Both the position numbers and the translations under genes were made by a program. Positions 55,996 to 64,000 of a stretch of 64,000 bases of DNA are shown here, piece by piece. The notes below the pieces were generated by a model. The model saw nothing but the letters and a program-made list of their open reading frames with translations. It did no database searches and was not told the origin of the DNA. The stretch comes from Companilactobacillus bobalius (GTDB lineage: Bacteria; Bacillota; Bacilli; Lactobacillales; Lactobacillaceae), in NCBI RefSeq assembly GCF_009764355.1, contig NZ_LNUA01000008.1:1-64000 (forward strand). The letters are read 5' to 3'. Within the stretch, counting starts at the first letter, position 1. The number at the start of each line of letters is the position of its first letter.

Positions 55996-56834
55996 TGAAA
56001 AAAATTACTAAATTATTAGTTTTGTTGGCGTTAGTTCCTTCTGTAACGGCTTGTGCTAATGAAAGTCAGGCTGCGGAAAACAGTCATAGTAAAGTAGAAA
56101 TAGTAAAGAACTATTCTTATCAAAAGAAAACTAAGAAATTAGTAGCTAAGAATAAGAAGCTTAAGAAGTCAATTGAGTCGTTGCAAGATAAGATTTCAGA
56201 TGATCAAAAATTTATCGATAAGCATAACAATAAGACAACTCAAAGTACATCTAATACATCTGATTTAGCTAATCTAGATTATAATGGAACTCAAGAAATT
56301 ATCGTCAATGACAATAAGCCCAATTTTTCACAGGAAGATTTGAGCACAGCTAAAGGTGCTTGGGATCAATATGGTGACTTGGATAATTTGAATCGGGTAA
56401 CAGCTGCTAATGCTTTGTTGAACGTATCAAAAATGCCATCAGCTAAGAGAGAAGCATTACATTGGAATCCAACTGGGTGGCATAATAAACGGATTAGCGG
56501 TGGTTGGTTGTACAATCGTAGTCATTTGATTGGTTACCAATTAACAGGTCAGAATAATAATCCTAAGAATCTGATGACAGGAACACGTTCATTAAATAGT
56601 CCAGAGATGTTGGCCCATGAAATGGATATTGCTTATTATTTAAAACAAAGTAGTTCTCACTATATTAGATATCGTGTCACACCAATCTTTAGAGGAGATG
56701 AATTGTTGGCTCGTGGTGTTCAGATGGAAGCTCAATCCATTGGTGACAATGCAGTTCATTTCAACGTTTATATATTCAATGTTCAATCAGGCGTTACTAT
56801 AAATTACGCAGATGGAACGAGCAAAGTTGGTTAA
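55995..56834 (+). CDS. Exported DNA/RNA non-specific endonuclease (EndA/NucA type)
   Basis: 279 residues: signal peptide with a lipobox-like VTAC (Cys about 20), a Lys-rich coiled coil (about 40-75), then the beta-beta-alpha-metal nuclease with catalytic block LYNRSHLIGYQLTG (His about 175) and the metal-binding Asn in NNPKNLMTGTRSLN. Relatives degrade DNA in uptake or scavenging. It is translationally coupled to the membrane-anchored protein, which may position it. Confidence 0.88.
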   Translation: MKKITKLLVLLALVPSVTACANESQAAENSHSKVEIVKNYSYQKKTKKLVAKNKKLKKSIESLQDKISDDQKFIDKHNNKTTQSTSNTSDLANLDYNGTQEIIVNDNKPNFSQEDLSTAKGAWDQYGDLDNLNRVTAANALLNVSKMPSAKREALHWNPTGWHNKRISGGWLYNRSHLIGYQLTGQNNNPKNLMTGTRSLNSPEMLAHEMDIAYYLKQSSSHYIRYRVTPIFRGDELLARGVQMEAQSIGDNAVHFNVYIFNVQSGVTINYADGTSKVG

Positions 56835-56838
56835 AAAT

Positions 56839-56871
56839 AAAAAATCGGTCTAATCAAGACCGATTTTTTTA
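56839..56871. terminator. Bidirectional terminator
   Basis: AAAAATCGGTCT / AGACCGATTTTTT between the converging nuclease and MerR genes. Confidence 0.87.
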
Positions 56872-57273
56872 TTGATTGAATCTACGAGCTGGATTCAAAC
56901 TGTCTTGTTTGTGACCTTTAATGATTTCATCTTCTAAGGTAATTCGACGTTTCAACTCATCTAAGTTATTTTGAGCCTGGGTGACGTTATCTTGAGCCTT
57001 TTGTTCCTGTTTAATAAGTAATTTATGTCTCTTAATCAAAGCGCCTTTGCCATTTTTTTGACTCAGTTCGATATATTCTTTAATTTCAGCAATAGGCATG
57101 CCTAGTTCACGAAAAAATTTAATGCCTTCAAGCCAAGTTATTGACTCATCATCAAATACACGTTGATTTTCAATATTTCTCTTTAGAGAGGGAATCATAT
57201 TCAGTTCCGCATAGTAACGAATTGTGGCAACAGGTAGGTTAACTTTTTTACTAGCTTCAGAAATTTTGAACAT
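56869..57273 (-). CDS. MerR-family transcriptional regulator
   Basis: 134 residues: MerR HTH (MFKISEASKKVNLPVATIRYY, then IENQRVFDDESITWLEGIKFFRELGM), and a C-terminal coiled coil (about 75-118) without Cys metal ligands. The ATG at 57273 follows AAAGGTG; the longer frame adds 31 unrelated residues. It is divergent from the DUF2252-ppk operon, 211 bases away; a target is not evident. Confidence 0.87.
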   Translation of the reverse strand: MFKISEASKKVNLPVATIRYYAELNMIPSLKRNIENQRVFDDESITWLEGIKFFRELGMPIAEIKEYIELSQKNGKGALIKRHKLLIKQEQKAQDNVTQAQNNLDELKRRITLEDEIIKGHKQDSLNPARRFNQ

Positions 57274-57431
57274 ATGATCACACCTTTCTTGATGCGACCT
57301 TATGATGACACCTTTTCGAGTTAAAAGTTTAATAATGTACGTTATGGAGAAATTAAATTTGTACAAAAGTTAAACTATACTTAAAAAATATATTTGGCTA
57401 ATATAATATTTTTAGAAAAAAGTGTTTAAAG

Positions 57432-57463
57432 ACAATAGTTATCAGCGTCAGCTATTGTATAAT
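57432..57463 (+). promoter_or_regulatory. Promoter with inverted repeat before DUF2252-ppk
   Basis: -10 TATAAT at 57458-57463. The inverted repeat ACAATAG...CTATTGT (57432-57438 and 57452-57458) spans the -35 to -10 region, and the -35 is poor, so a regulator may bind there. Confidence 0.45.
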
Positions 57464-57484
57464 ACAAACTGAGGTGATAAAGGC

Positions 57485-58855
57485 ATGATTAATACACCAT
57501 ATACTTTTCAGGATACTGATGCGTTTAAGAGTACCGAACGCTTAATTATTAAAGGTCGTTTCTTTGCGACGGCAGTTTCTGATTCGTTTAATACATTTAA
57601 ACCTAAAAAAAGAAATATTCATAAAATATTAAATATCAAAAATAAGTTGTTAGTTCCCGAACTATTGGAAGTTAAACGTCAAAGAATGTCAAAATCTGTC
57701 TTCGCATTCTTCCGTGGAACTGTTGATGTGATGCATTACGATCTTTCACGAAATGAGAATAGTGGGATTCGTGTTTTGGTCGGAGGGGATGCTCATTTAG
57801 GAAACTTTGGTTTCTATGGCTCATCTGAGGGACAGTTGTTATTTGATATGAACGACTTTGATGAAGCCCATTTAGGTCATTGGGAATACGACTTAAAACG
57901 TCTATTAGTAAGTGCGCTTTTAGTTGCTCGTTCACATGGCTTTGATGAAAATGACGTTCAAGAGTACCTTTTAACGGTCGTTGATACTTATTTTGATACG
58001 TTGAAACACATGACAAAAATTTCAGAAATGAAACGTTTTATTTTGCCTAATACACTTCAAAATATTACGGAAATATTCGGTAAGCTTAAAGATAATGAAG
58101 AGTATTTCCAAGAATCTTTTAACAATATGATTGCTAAAAGTATCAAGAAGGCTCAAAAGAGTAACTCCAAATTGGTTATTGAAAAATATACTGAAGTAAA
58201 TGATGGTCAACGTCGTTTTGTTGAGAATAAACCAGTCACACAACACATAAGCAAAAAAGATTATAAGAGTGTTGCCCATGGATACGAAAAGTATAAGAAA
58301 AACCAACGCAGCGATGTTAGACTGTTCTTAGAAGACTTTAAAATTATTGATATTGTCCGCCATAGTGTCGGCGTCGGCAGTGTAGGTACACTTTGCTATT
58401 TAATTTTGTTGAGAGATTTGGATAGTAACTACTTAGTTTTACAAGCTAAGCAAGCTTTACCTATCTATAACAATGACGAGTTGTATTTTGATAGCAAGGT
58501 TAGTCAGGGTCAGAATATTGTAAACAGTCAATTGATCCTGCAAAGTGCTTCCGATCCATTCTTGGGAGCCTTTGATACTGAGCAATATAGTTTTTATATG
58601 CGTCAATTTAAGGATATGAAATCATCTATTAATTTAGATAAACTAGATTTTGAATCTTTCAAGGATTATACAAAGGTTTGTGTTATTCTCCTTGCCAGAG
58701 CGCATTCACATTCACCAAACTATCCTTTAATTATTGGATTTGGTGAAGAATATGCTGACATAGCTAACTCATTAATGAATTTTACCAACAGTTACGCTCA
58801 ACAAGTGGAGTACGACTTTGAATCATTTCAGAAGGATTTAAAAGATGAAGGGTAG
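57485..58855 (+). CDS. DUF2252 family protein, kinase-like fold
   Basis: 456 residues. Blocks RMSKSVFAFFRGTVDVMHYDL, VLVGGDAHLGNFGFYG and LLFDMNDFDEAHLGHWEYDLKRLL are the DUF2252 signature. They recall the catalytic loop and metal Asp of aminoglycoside-phosphotransferase-like kinases (an inference). It lies 7 bases before ppk, so a link to polyphosphate is likely. Confidence 0.85.
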   Translation: MINTPYTFQDTDAFKSTERLIIKGRFFATAVSDSFNTFKPKKRNIHKILNIKNKLLVPELLEVKRQRMSKSVFAFFRGTVDVMHYDLSRNENSGIRVLVGGDAHLGNFGFYGSSEGQLLFDMNDFDEAHLGHWEYDLKRLLVSALLVARSHGFDENDVQEYLLTVVDTYFDTLKHMTKISEMKRFILPNTLQNITEIFGKLKDNEEYFQESFNNMIAKSIKKAQKSNSKLVIEKYTEVNDGQRRFVENKPVTQHISKKDYKSVAHGYEKYKKNQRSDVRLFLEDFKIIDIVRHSVGVGSVGTLCYLILLRDLDSNYLVLQAKQALPIYNNDELYFDSKVSQGQNIVNSQLILQSASDPFLGAFDTEQYSFYMRQFKDMKSSINLDKLDFESFKDYTKVCVILLARAHSHSPNYPLIIGFGEEYADIANSLMNFTNSYAQQVEYDFESFQKDLKDEG

Positions 58856-58862
58856 TCATTAA

Positions 58863-60866
58863 ATGAAACGGAAATTTTATAATCGCGATTTAAGCTGGAT
58901 ACTATTTGATAACCGAGTAATTGATCAAGCCTATGATAGTGATGTACCACTTTTAGAAAGACTACGTTTTTTGTCCATTGCTTCAAATAACTTAGATGAA
59001 TTCTTCCGAGTAAGAATGCACAATATTGATAGTATGGTTATTAATAATAAAACTGAAAAGAGAACTGATCTAACTGGTGACGAAGTTCTTAATTTGGTTT
59101 ATGAATTTAACTCTAGAAATATTGCTAAGCAGTACAAAAAATATGAAGCATCAATGCAAGACGCACGTGATAGAAAATTATTCTATATATTAAAGTACGA
59201 TGAATTGAAAGATTCTGAAAAGAAGACTGTCAAAAAGTATTTTAATAAAAAAATCTTGCCACGGCTTGATATGCAGAGATTTTCTAAGACTTACAAGTAT
59301 CGTCGCAATTTGAATTTGTTGATGGAGACGCCACATCATATTTACACTAGTCCAATTCCAGAAGATCTAGATCGTCTAGTGGAAACTGGTATCGAGAATC
59401 ACTATATTTTGATTGAAGATGTTATTCGTAATGTCGCAACTGATTTAATTAGAAAATATAAGATCAAGAAGACTTATGTTTTCCGTGTTACTTATGATCA
59501 GAACAAGCCATACGACTTTTTAAGTAAAGATATGACTGACGATGAATATTTGAATAAGATGATCAATTACGTTGATACTAGAGAATTGCGTAATATTATG
59601 CGTGTGGAATTTGCTTGCAACGGTGAAAGCCATAGTCGTGAGTATTTTGCTAAGCTATTTGATGTCAGCAAGAAGAGTGTTTACAAAATACCTGGTCCTG
59701 TTGATATTAAGTTTTTGAATACACTTTTCAAGCGTTATCGTGATCATAAGGAATTGATTTTCCCAGCTTTTAAGGCATTGAAGTGGAATCCATCCAAGAA
59801 TATTTTGGATTATTTGAAACATTCGTCATTATTAGTTCAGTATCCTTATGATTCTTACAGTGTTTTCATTAATTACTTAGAAGCGGCTGTTCATGATCCA
59901 AAGACGACTAAGATTTTCATTACAATTTACCGTACTGAAAAAGATTCCGATTTGTTGAGGCTTTTGAAAGAAGCTGCGGAAAAAGGTATCGAGGTTACCG
60001 CTATTGTTGAACTGAAGGCTAGATTTGATGAAGTCCATAATATCGAAGTAACGAAATTCCTACGTGAAGCAGGCGTTCAAGTCTTATTCGGTGACAAAGT
60101 TAATAAAGTCCATTCGAAAATCTGTTTGGTATTACATGGCGACAATAGAGGGTATGTTCAAATTGGTACTGGAAACTACAATGCAATCACAGCTAATGGT
60201 TTCTCCGATTTGAGCTATTTTACAAGTAATCAGATGTACATCGATGATGCTGTGAGATTCTTTGACCACTTAGTTAATGAAACTAAAGTTGAATATAATC
60301 TACTAGTGACATCACCAGATGGCATCAAGAAAATGATAATTGAAAATATCCGTTTGGCTACTGAAGCATATTTGCGTGATGGTCAAGGTGGAGTCTTCAT
60401 GAAAGTTAATGGTTTAACTGATGTTGAGGTTATTAATGCTATTTATAAAGCTGCTCGACAAGGTTTGCCATTTAGAATGATTGTTAGAGGTCCATGTTCA
60501 TTGAAGATTGGTATCTGTGGACCAAAAGAGGATATTCGTGTAAAGAGTATCGTGGGGCAGTTGTTGGAACACAGTCGAATCTTCAAATTCCAATATGGTA
60601 GTGACCATACGGATGTTTGGATTTCGTCAGCTGATATGATGACTAGAAATCTTGATCGTCGTGTTGAATTGGCTGTTCCAATCGTTGAGGAAAAATCAAA
60701 ATTGAAATTAAATAAGATTATCAATACCTTCTTGAAGGATACAGAGAATTCTTATTGGTTAGATTCCGATGGCGATTATGTCAAAGAAGAGAAAGACAAT
60801 GGAATTTCTGCACAACAGACTTGGCTAAGCCGCTTGAAGTGGAGAAAGTACATTAAAACAAATTAA
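58863..60866 (+). CDS. ppk: Polyphosphate kinase 1
   Basis: 667 residues: N-terminal domain FYNRDLSWILFDNRVIDQA and LRFLSIASNNLDEFFRVRM, head domain, then the two PLD-like catalytic domains. The phospho-His block is NKVHSKICLVLHGD (about 417-430), with GTGNYN and the second block GICGPKEDIRVKSIVGQLLEHSRI. It makes polyphosphate from ATP. The length fits the shorter Gram-positive forms. No ppx gene follows. Confidence 0.93.
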   Translation: MKRKFYNRDLSWILFDNRVIDQAYDSDVPLLERLRFLSIASNNLDEFFRVRMHNIDSMVINNKTEKRTDLTGDEVLNLVYEFNSRNIAKQYKKYEASMQDARDRKLFYILKYDELKDSEKKTVKKYFNKKILPRLDMQRFSKTYKYRRNLNLLMETPHHIYTSPIPEDLDRLVETGIENHYILIEDVIRNVATDLIRKYKIKKTYVFRVTYDQNKPYDFLSKDMTDDEYLNKMINYVDTRELRNIMRVEFACNGESHSREYFAKLFDVSKKSVYKIPGPVDIKFLNTLFKRYRDHKELIFPAFKALKWNPSKNILDYLKHSSLLVQYPYDSYSVFINYLEAAVHDPKTTKIFITIYRTEKDSDLLRLLKEAAEKGIEVTAIVELKARFDEVHNIEVTKFLREAGVQVLFGDKVNKVHSKICLVLHGDNRGYVQIGTGNYNAITANGFSDLSYFTSNQMYIDDAVRFFDHLVNETKVEYNLLVTSPDGIKKMIIENIRLATEAYLRDGQGGVFMKVNGLTDVEVINAIYKAARQGLPFRMIVRGPCSLKIGICGPKEDIRVKSIVGQLLEHSRIFKFQYGSDHTDVWISSADMMTRNLDRRVELAVPIVEEKSKLKLNKIINTFLKDTENSYWLDSDGDYVKEEKDNGISAQQTWLSRLKWRKYIKTN

Positions 60867-60880
60867 ATTTGGGGATTTAT

Positions 60881-60909
60881 ATAGAATTCGTCGTGAATTC
60901 TATTTTTTT
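60881..60909 (+). terminator. Terminator of the ppk operon
   Basis: ATAGAATTC-GTCGT-GAATTCTAT and seven T. Confidence 0.88.
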
Positions 60910-60940
60910 GCCTTTTTAAATAAGGTGTAAATTCAATAGT

Positions 60941-61171
60941 TTGATTAACGCGGTTAAAATTCCTAAATATTATTATGTACACCCGATTACTCTGTCTAAT
61001 TCTCAAGTACAGTCTTTAAAGAATAGAGCTGGGATTCATGGTATTAATATTCAGGTTTTAGAATTACATTTTGATGGTCATAATGGTGACCATCTTTTAG
61101 TGTATAGCGAAATAGGCGAGGAAGTTTATTTAGTTGCGATTGGTACACATAGTGATTTATTTAGAAAATAG
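60941..61171 (+). CDS. Short YafQ/RelE-like ORF, probable remnant
   Basis: 76 codons from TTG. The second half (GDHLLVYSEIGEEVYLVAIGTHSDLFRK) closely matches the C-terminal end of YafQ-type RelE toxins (LLIYKI...L-x-L-x-R-x-GTHSDLF). The first half does not look like the toxin core, the start codon has a poorly spaced ribosome site, and no antitoxin gene is beside it. I take it as a truncated or decayed toxin, or a small protein that uses the same strand pattern. Confidence 0.5.
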   Translation: MINAVKIPKYYYVHPITLSNSQVQSLKNRAGIHGINIQVLELHFDGHNGDHLLVYSEIGEEVYLVAIGTHSDLFRK

Positions 61172-61193
61172 TTAAATTTTTTAATTGATTGTA

Positions 61194-61229
61194 TAAAAAT
61201 AACCACCCATTTCTGGGTGGCTATTTTTG
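61194..61229 (+). terminator. Terminator after the YafQ-like ORF
   Basis: AAAAATAACCACCCA / TGGGTGGCTATTTTT with one mismatch. Confidence 0.85.
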
Positions 61230-61328
61230 TTAGATTTGAAAGACTAAGTTTAACATGTTTTCTTAGTTATTGCTAAGTTTGGATTTTTTTGTTTGATAAC
61301 AATAATAACCAAACTTCTATGCAATATA

Positions 61329-61457
61329 GCGGAAACGCGTTCCACAAGGGCAACCTCCTGTGGTTTGCTACGATACCGGAATCACACGCCAAGTGCGCGT
61401 GTAATTCCGATATCTAGGCAAATCCTCGGAGACTGAGCGCCCTTGTTCCACGCTCTT
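61329..61457. repeat. Structured intergenic repeat, family B copy 1
   Basis: Nested inverted repeats: outer CACAAGGGC...GCGCCCTTGT, middle TTTGCTA...TAGGCAAA, inner hairpin GGAATCACACGC...GCGTGTAATTCC. GC-rich against its surroundings. The core TGTGGTTTGCTA...AGGCAAATCCTC is repeated in the next element while the stems differ. Confidence 0.65.
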
Positions 61458-61458
61458 T

Positions 61459-61582
61459 TGAAACGAGCTGCGCAGGGGTAACCCATTGTGGTTTGCTACA
61501 GAACTGAAATCATCCGCAAGTTCAGCGGCTAATTCCAATTCTTAGGCAAATCCTCATGGGTTGACCACCCCTGCTACGCTCT
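61459..61582. repeat. Structured intergenic repeat, family B copy 2
   Basis: Tandem neighbour with the same core (TGTGGTTTGCTA...TAGGCAAATCCTC) but other arms: GCAGGGGTAACCCAT pairs with ATGGGTTGACCACCCCTGC. It ends right at the iminopeptidase stop codon. Confidence 0.65.
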
Positions 61583-62488
61583 CTAATCTTTGAAATTGCC
61601 GCTTTCGACGTCTTTAATGAATTGTTCCAAATGGTCGAAGTAAACTGGAGCATTATCGATCATATGATGATGTCCTCCATTTGGTGTTGTTACTAGGCGT
61701 GCATGTGGAATTTCTTTTTGCATGATCTTAGCTGTTGCGATTGGCATTGTTTCATGTTCACCAAATGTCAACAATGTTGGCACTGTAATTTCTTTAAGGT
61801 GTTTTCTGAAGTGCCAGTCTTTTAACTTACCTGTGATAACGAATTCGTTGTCACCTTGGAATGTGTTGTAAACGGCTGTGGCTGTTGTGTCGACTAAATG
61901 TCTGATGGCTGTTGGTTGTTTACGATCAACATATTCAGCATTTAAAATATCAACATAGCTTTGATATGTAGGATCTGATAAGTCGTTTTTGGCTTCGATA
62001 TCTTGCATATATTTAACTTTGTCAGGTCCCAATGTGTCTAGACGGCATTGGTTAACGCTCTTAACGTATTCATCAATTTCGTCGACCATACTTGAGATGA
62101 TGGCACCTTTAAGGTGTTGTCCATATTTAGCAGCGTACATTTGAACTAATGCGCCACCCCATGATTGTCCGATTAGATAAAAGTTATCTAAACCTAGCTT
62201 TTGTCTAACTTCTTCAACTTCTTCTAGGAAGTAATCGTATGTCAGATATTTTTTAGCGATTTCGGGGTCGCTATAGTCGGGTTGATCTGAATACCATGAT
62301 CCTAGTTGATCGTACATGGTTACTTGAACGCCTAAGTCGGCTAATTTTTCACCGAAGTTTTCCCAGTATTCGTGGTTTCCACCGGGTCCACCGTGGAGGC
62401 ATAGCAATTTGATGTCACCATGACCTTGAGTGTTAGTCCAAAGATGATAGCCATTGTCTAATGTTAAAATTGTTGTTCCTTGTTTCAT
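61583..62488 (-). CDS. Proline iminopeptidase (alpha/beta hydrolase, PepI type)
   Basis: 301 residues: oxyanion block CLHGGPGGNHEYW (about 31-43), nucleophile elbow GQSWGG (Ser about 107), catalytic His in PNGGHHHMID. It removes N-terminal Pro from peptides in the cytoplasm, in line with peptide import by Opp. I use the ATG at 62488; the GTG at 62500 sits on top of the AGGAAGG site. Confidence 0.88.
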   Translation of the reverse strand: MKQGTTILTLDNGYHLWTNTQGHGDIKLLCLHGGPGGNHEYWENFGEKLADLGVQVTMYDQLGSWYSDQPDYSDPEIAKKYLTYDYFLEEVEEVRQKLGLDNFYLIGQSWGGALVQMYAAKYGQHLKGAIISSMVDEIDEYVKSVNQCRLDTLGPDKVKYMQDIEAKNDLSDPTYQSYVDILNAEYVDRKQPTAIRHLVDTTATAVYNTFQGDNEFVITGKLKDWHFRKHLKEITVPTLLTFGEHETMPIATAKIMQKEIPHARLVTTPNGGHHHMIDNAPVYFDHLEQFIKDVESGNFKD

Positions 62489-62683
62489 AAGATAAGTCAC
62501 CTTCCTGCAAATGATAGTTATAAGTATATATCTATATCTAAGGTTATTTCAAATATTCTATAATATAATTTTAATAATTCTAACGAAAATCTTATTTTTA
62601 TTATGAGAAATTATGATGTAAATATTTTAAATGGATATAACATATATGATAAAATTGGTATACATTTATAAAGGGGCGATATG

Positions 62684-63985
62684 ATGAAAAAGTGGGTTAT
62701 TAGTCTATTGTCTGTGGGGATGCTTTTAGGAATATTTGGCATGTCAGGAATCAGTGATTCAGATTCACCAAATACAGTTGAAGAAACAGTTCAAGCAGAT
62801 ACTAGTAGTAATAATGAACGAACAATTAATTATGTAGTTTATCGGGGAAATTCTAGTTTACTCTCACCAATGGATGCATTCTTCACCAAGAGTGCAGATA
62901 TAACATCCAATGATGATGGTAGCTATAAGGTTACATTGACGGCAGAAGTTTCCAATTTAACTAGTCTAAAAGTAACGACAATTGATAATCAACAACCAAG
63001 TGTTTCAAGCACATACACTAAGAATGCTAAAAAGTATCTTGATATCAGTTTTAATATTAAAAGTTTGAGTGAGTTGGACAAACCAATTTCAGGAACTGTA
63101 CAGACGAAATTGTTAGATCTTAATGTTGATAAGGCGACAGTTAATTTTAAATTTGATTCCAGTAGTTTAGATGGTCAAAAATCTAATACATTCTTGAATA
63201 GTCTGAAATCAATCACTGATGCGGAAGATGAAACAAAGTCAGTTTTGGCTGATGCTAAAGATACCGCTAATAGTATTAAAAATGATTTGAGTACTGATAA
63301 TGATAACGACATTATTACGGCACCTAAAACTACCAATTCACAAACAGCAAGTACAACTAATAATAATCAAACAGATAATGATAAAACGGTTATTAAAGAA
63401 TTAACTTATAAAGTTGCTAAAGATGATGGCGACGGGGCGATGATTTCACCATACTTTACAAATACAGCTAAGGTGATGCAAAATCCTGACGGTACTTATT
63501 ATGTAGAGATGACGATCAAGTATCCTAAAAAGTTTGGTAACAATGCAATTCAATTGAATTATATTAATAATGAAAAACCAACTAATTTGAGTTTTACCAG
63601 TTCAGGGGACAGTAATTATCTCAAATTTGATTTTCCAATTAATAATTTAAGTGATTTAGGCAAAGTGATTCCTGGTAATGCAACTTTGAATTTGCCTGAT
63701 TTTAATCTCGACAAAGATTTGAATTTTGATTTGAACTTTGATGGTTTTAATCCTTCAGATATTTCAGGAATTGTAAGTAGCTCTGACGTATCCGGATTGT
63801 TATCAGATTTGAGCAGTTTAAGCAATTCTAAGAATATCAAGACTGACAAAACTACTAATGACAATAAGGCACTCGGCACGTTACCTCAAACAGGTGAGGA
63901 AACGAATGCAGCTTTGGGTATTATTGGTGGTTTGCTTTTGATACTTTGGATTGTTTTGTTGAAAACAACATATTTGAAGAAATAA
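62684..63985 (+). CDS. LPxTG wall-anchored protein with two NEAT-like domains
   Basis: 433 residues: signal peptide (about 1-38), two NEAT-like domains (about 47-160: INYVVYRGNSSLLSPMDAFFTKSADI...; about 240-355: LTYKVAKDDGDGAMISPYFTNTAKV...), a Ser/Asn-rich spacer, LPQTGEE, a membrane helix and KK. NEAT domains bind haem or haemoproteins. The YxxxY haem-ligand motif is absent in both (NVDKATVNF and NLDKDLNFDL). Of two adjacent ATG codons the second (62684) has better spacing to AAGGGG. Confidence 0.83.
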   Translation: MKKWVISLLSVGMLLGIFGMSGISDSDSPNTVEETVQADTSSNNERTINYVVYRGNSSLLSPMDAFFTKSADITSNDDGSYKVTLTAEVSNLTSLKVTTIDNQQPSVSSTYTKNAKKYLDISFNIKSLSELDKPISGTVQTKLLDLNVDKATVNFKFDSSSLDGQKSNTFLNSLKSITDAEDETKSVLADAKDTANSIKNDLSTDNDNDIITAPKTTNSQTASTTNNNQTDNDKTVIKELTYKVAKDDGDGAMISPYFTNTAKVMQNPDGTYYVEMTIKYPKKFGNNAIQLNYINNEKPTNLSFTSSGDSNYLKFDFPINNLSDLGKVIPGNATLNLPDFNLDKDLNFDLNFDGFNPSDISGIVSSSDVSGLLSDLSSLSNSKNIKTDKTTNDNKALGTLPQTGEETNAALGIIGGLLLILWIVLLKTTYLKK

Positions 63986-64000
63986 TCTTGGATTTGGTTA

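Overview
The window is chromosomal DNA of a low-GC Gram-positive bacterium, most likely of the family Lactobacillaceae. I lean towards Companilactobacillus or a close relative, but nothing here fixes the genus. The support is strong AGGAGG-type ribosome binding sites, an Opp peptide importer, a proline iminopeptidase, a Tyr T-box in front of an NhaC-family transporter, LacI/CcpA-type sugar control and an LPxTG wall protein. I see no rRNA, tRNA, insertion sequence, prophage or CRISPR array.

Layout. 1-3.3 kb: a TetM-like translational GTPase lies between two sets of intergenic repeats that carry mini-ORFs and C-rich hairpins. 3.3-9 kb: oppABCDF on the minus strand. 9-10.4 kb: hflX. 10.6-24.3 kb: an accessory region dominated by short paralogous membrane-protein families. 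It holds a two-kinase quorum-type two-component operon with several lesions, a GntR-controlled ABC transporter, and a membrane domain found both alone (three copies) and fused to an HTH domain (one copy). 24.3-28.8 kb: a small HTH/membrane pair, nrnA, and a BceAB-type antimicrobial-peptide transporter with a BceR-type operator. 29.2-32.1 kb: a polar amino-acid ABC importer. 32.1-33.9 kb: Tyr T-box and NhaC-type transporter. 34.0-37.7 kb: MacA/MacB-like export operon ending in a prolyl-tRNA-editing-type protein. 37.8-39.5 kb: two secreted paralogues. 39.5-44.2 kb: PEPCK/HPrK-like protein, two phosphoglycerate-mutase-type proteins, an NAD(P)-binding protein and a flavodoxin.

44.2-55.1 kb is a carbohydrate island: two near-identical LacI regulators, a SIS-domain isomerase, a ROK kinase, a cytoplasmic GH9 glycosidase, PTS EIIC and EIIB without EIIA, a MupG/DUF871 protein and a sugar isomerase/epimerase. 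Both of its promoters have the same plan: LacI-type palindrome, TTGACA promoter, cre, second LacI-type half or full site. The EIIC gene has a frameshift in an A7 run near its start. 55.2-56.8 kb: a membrane-anchored protein and an exported nuclease, translationally coupled. 56.9-60.9 kb: MerR regulator, then DUF2252 and polyphosphate kinase. 60.9-64 kb: a YafQ-like fragment, tandem structured repeats, proline iminopeptidase and a two-NEAT-domain wall protein.

The observations I rate highest are: a dispersed intergenic repeat family with covarying stems (copies near 0.5, 0.85, 10.9, 11.2 and 41.4 kb); the C-rich hairpin/mini-ORF units; the tandem kinases with complementary loss of phospho-acceptor context and ATP-binding motifs, next to a response regulator cut by TGA at a probable DNA-contact arginine; and the A7 frameshift in EIIC. 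All calls come from reading the sequence; no database search was run.
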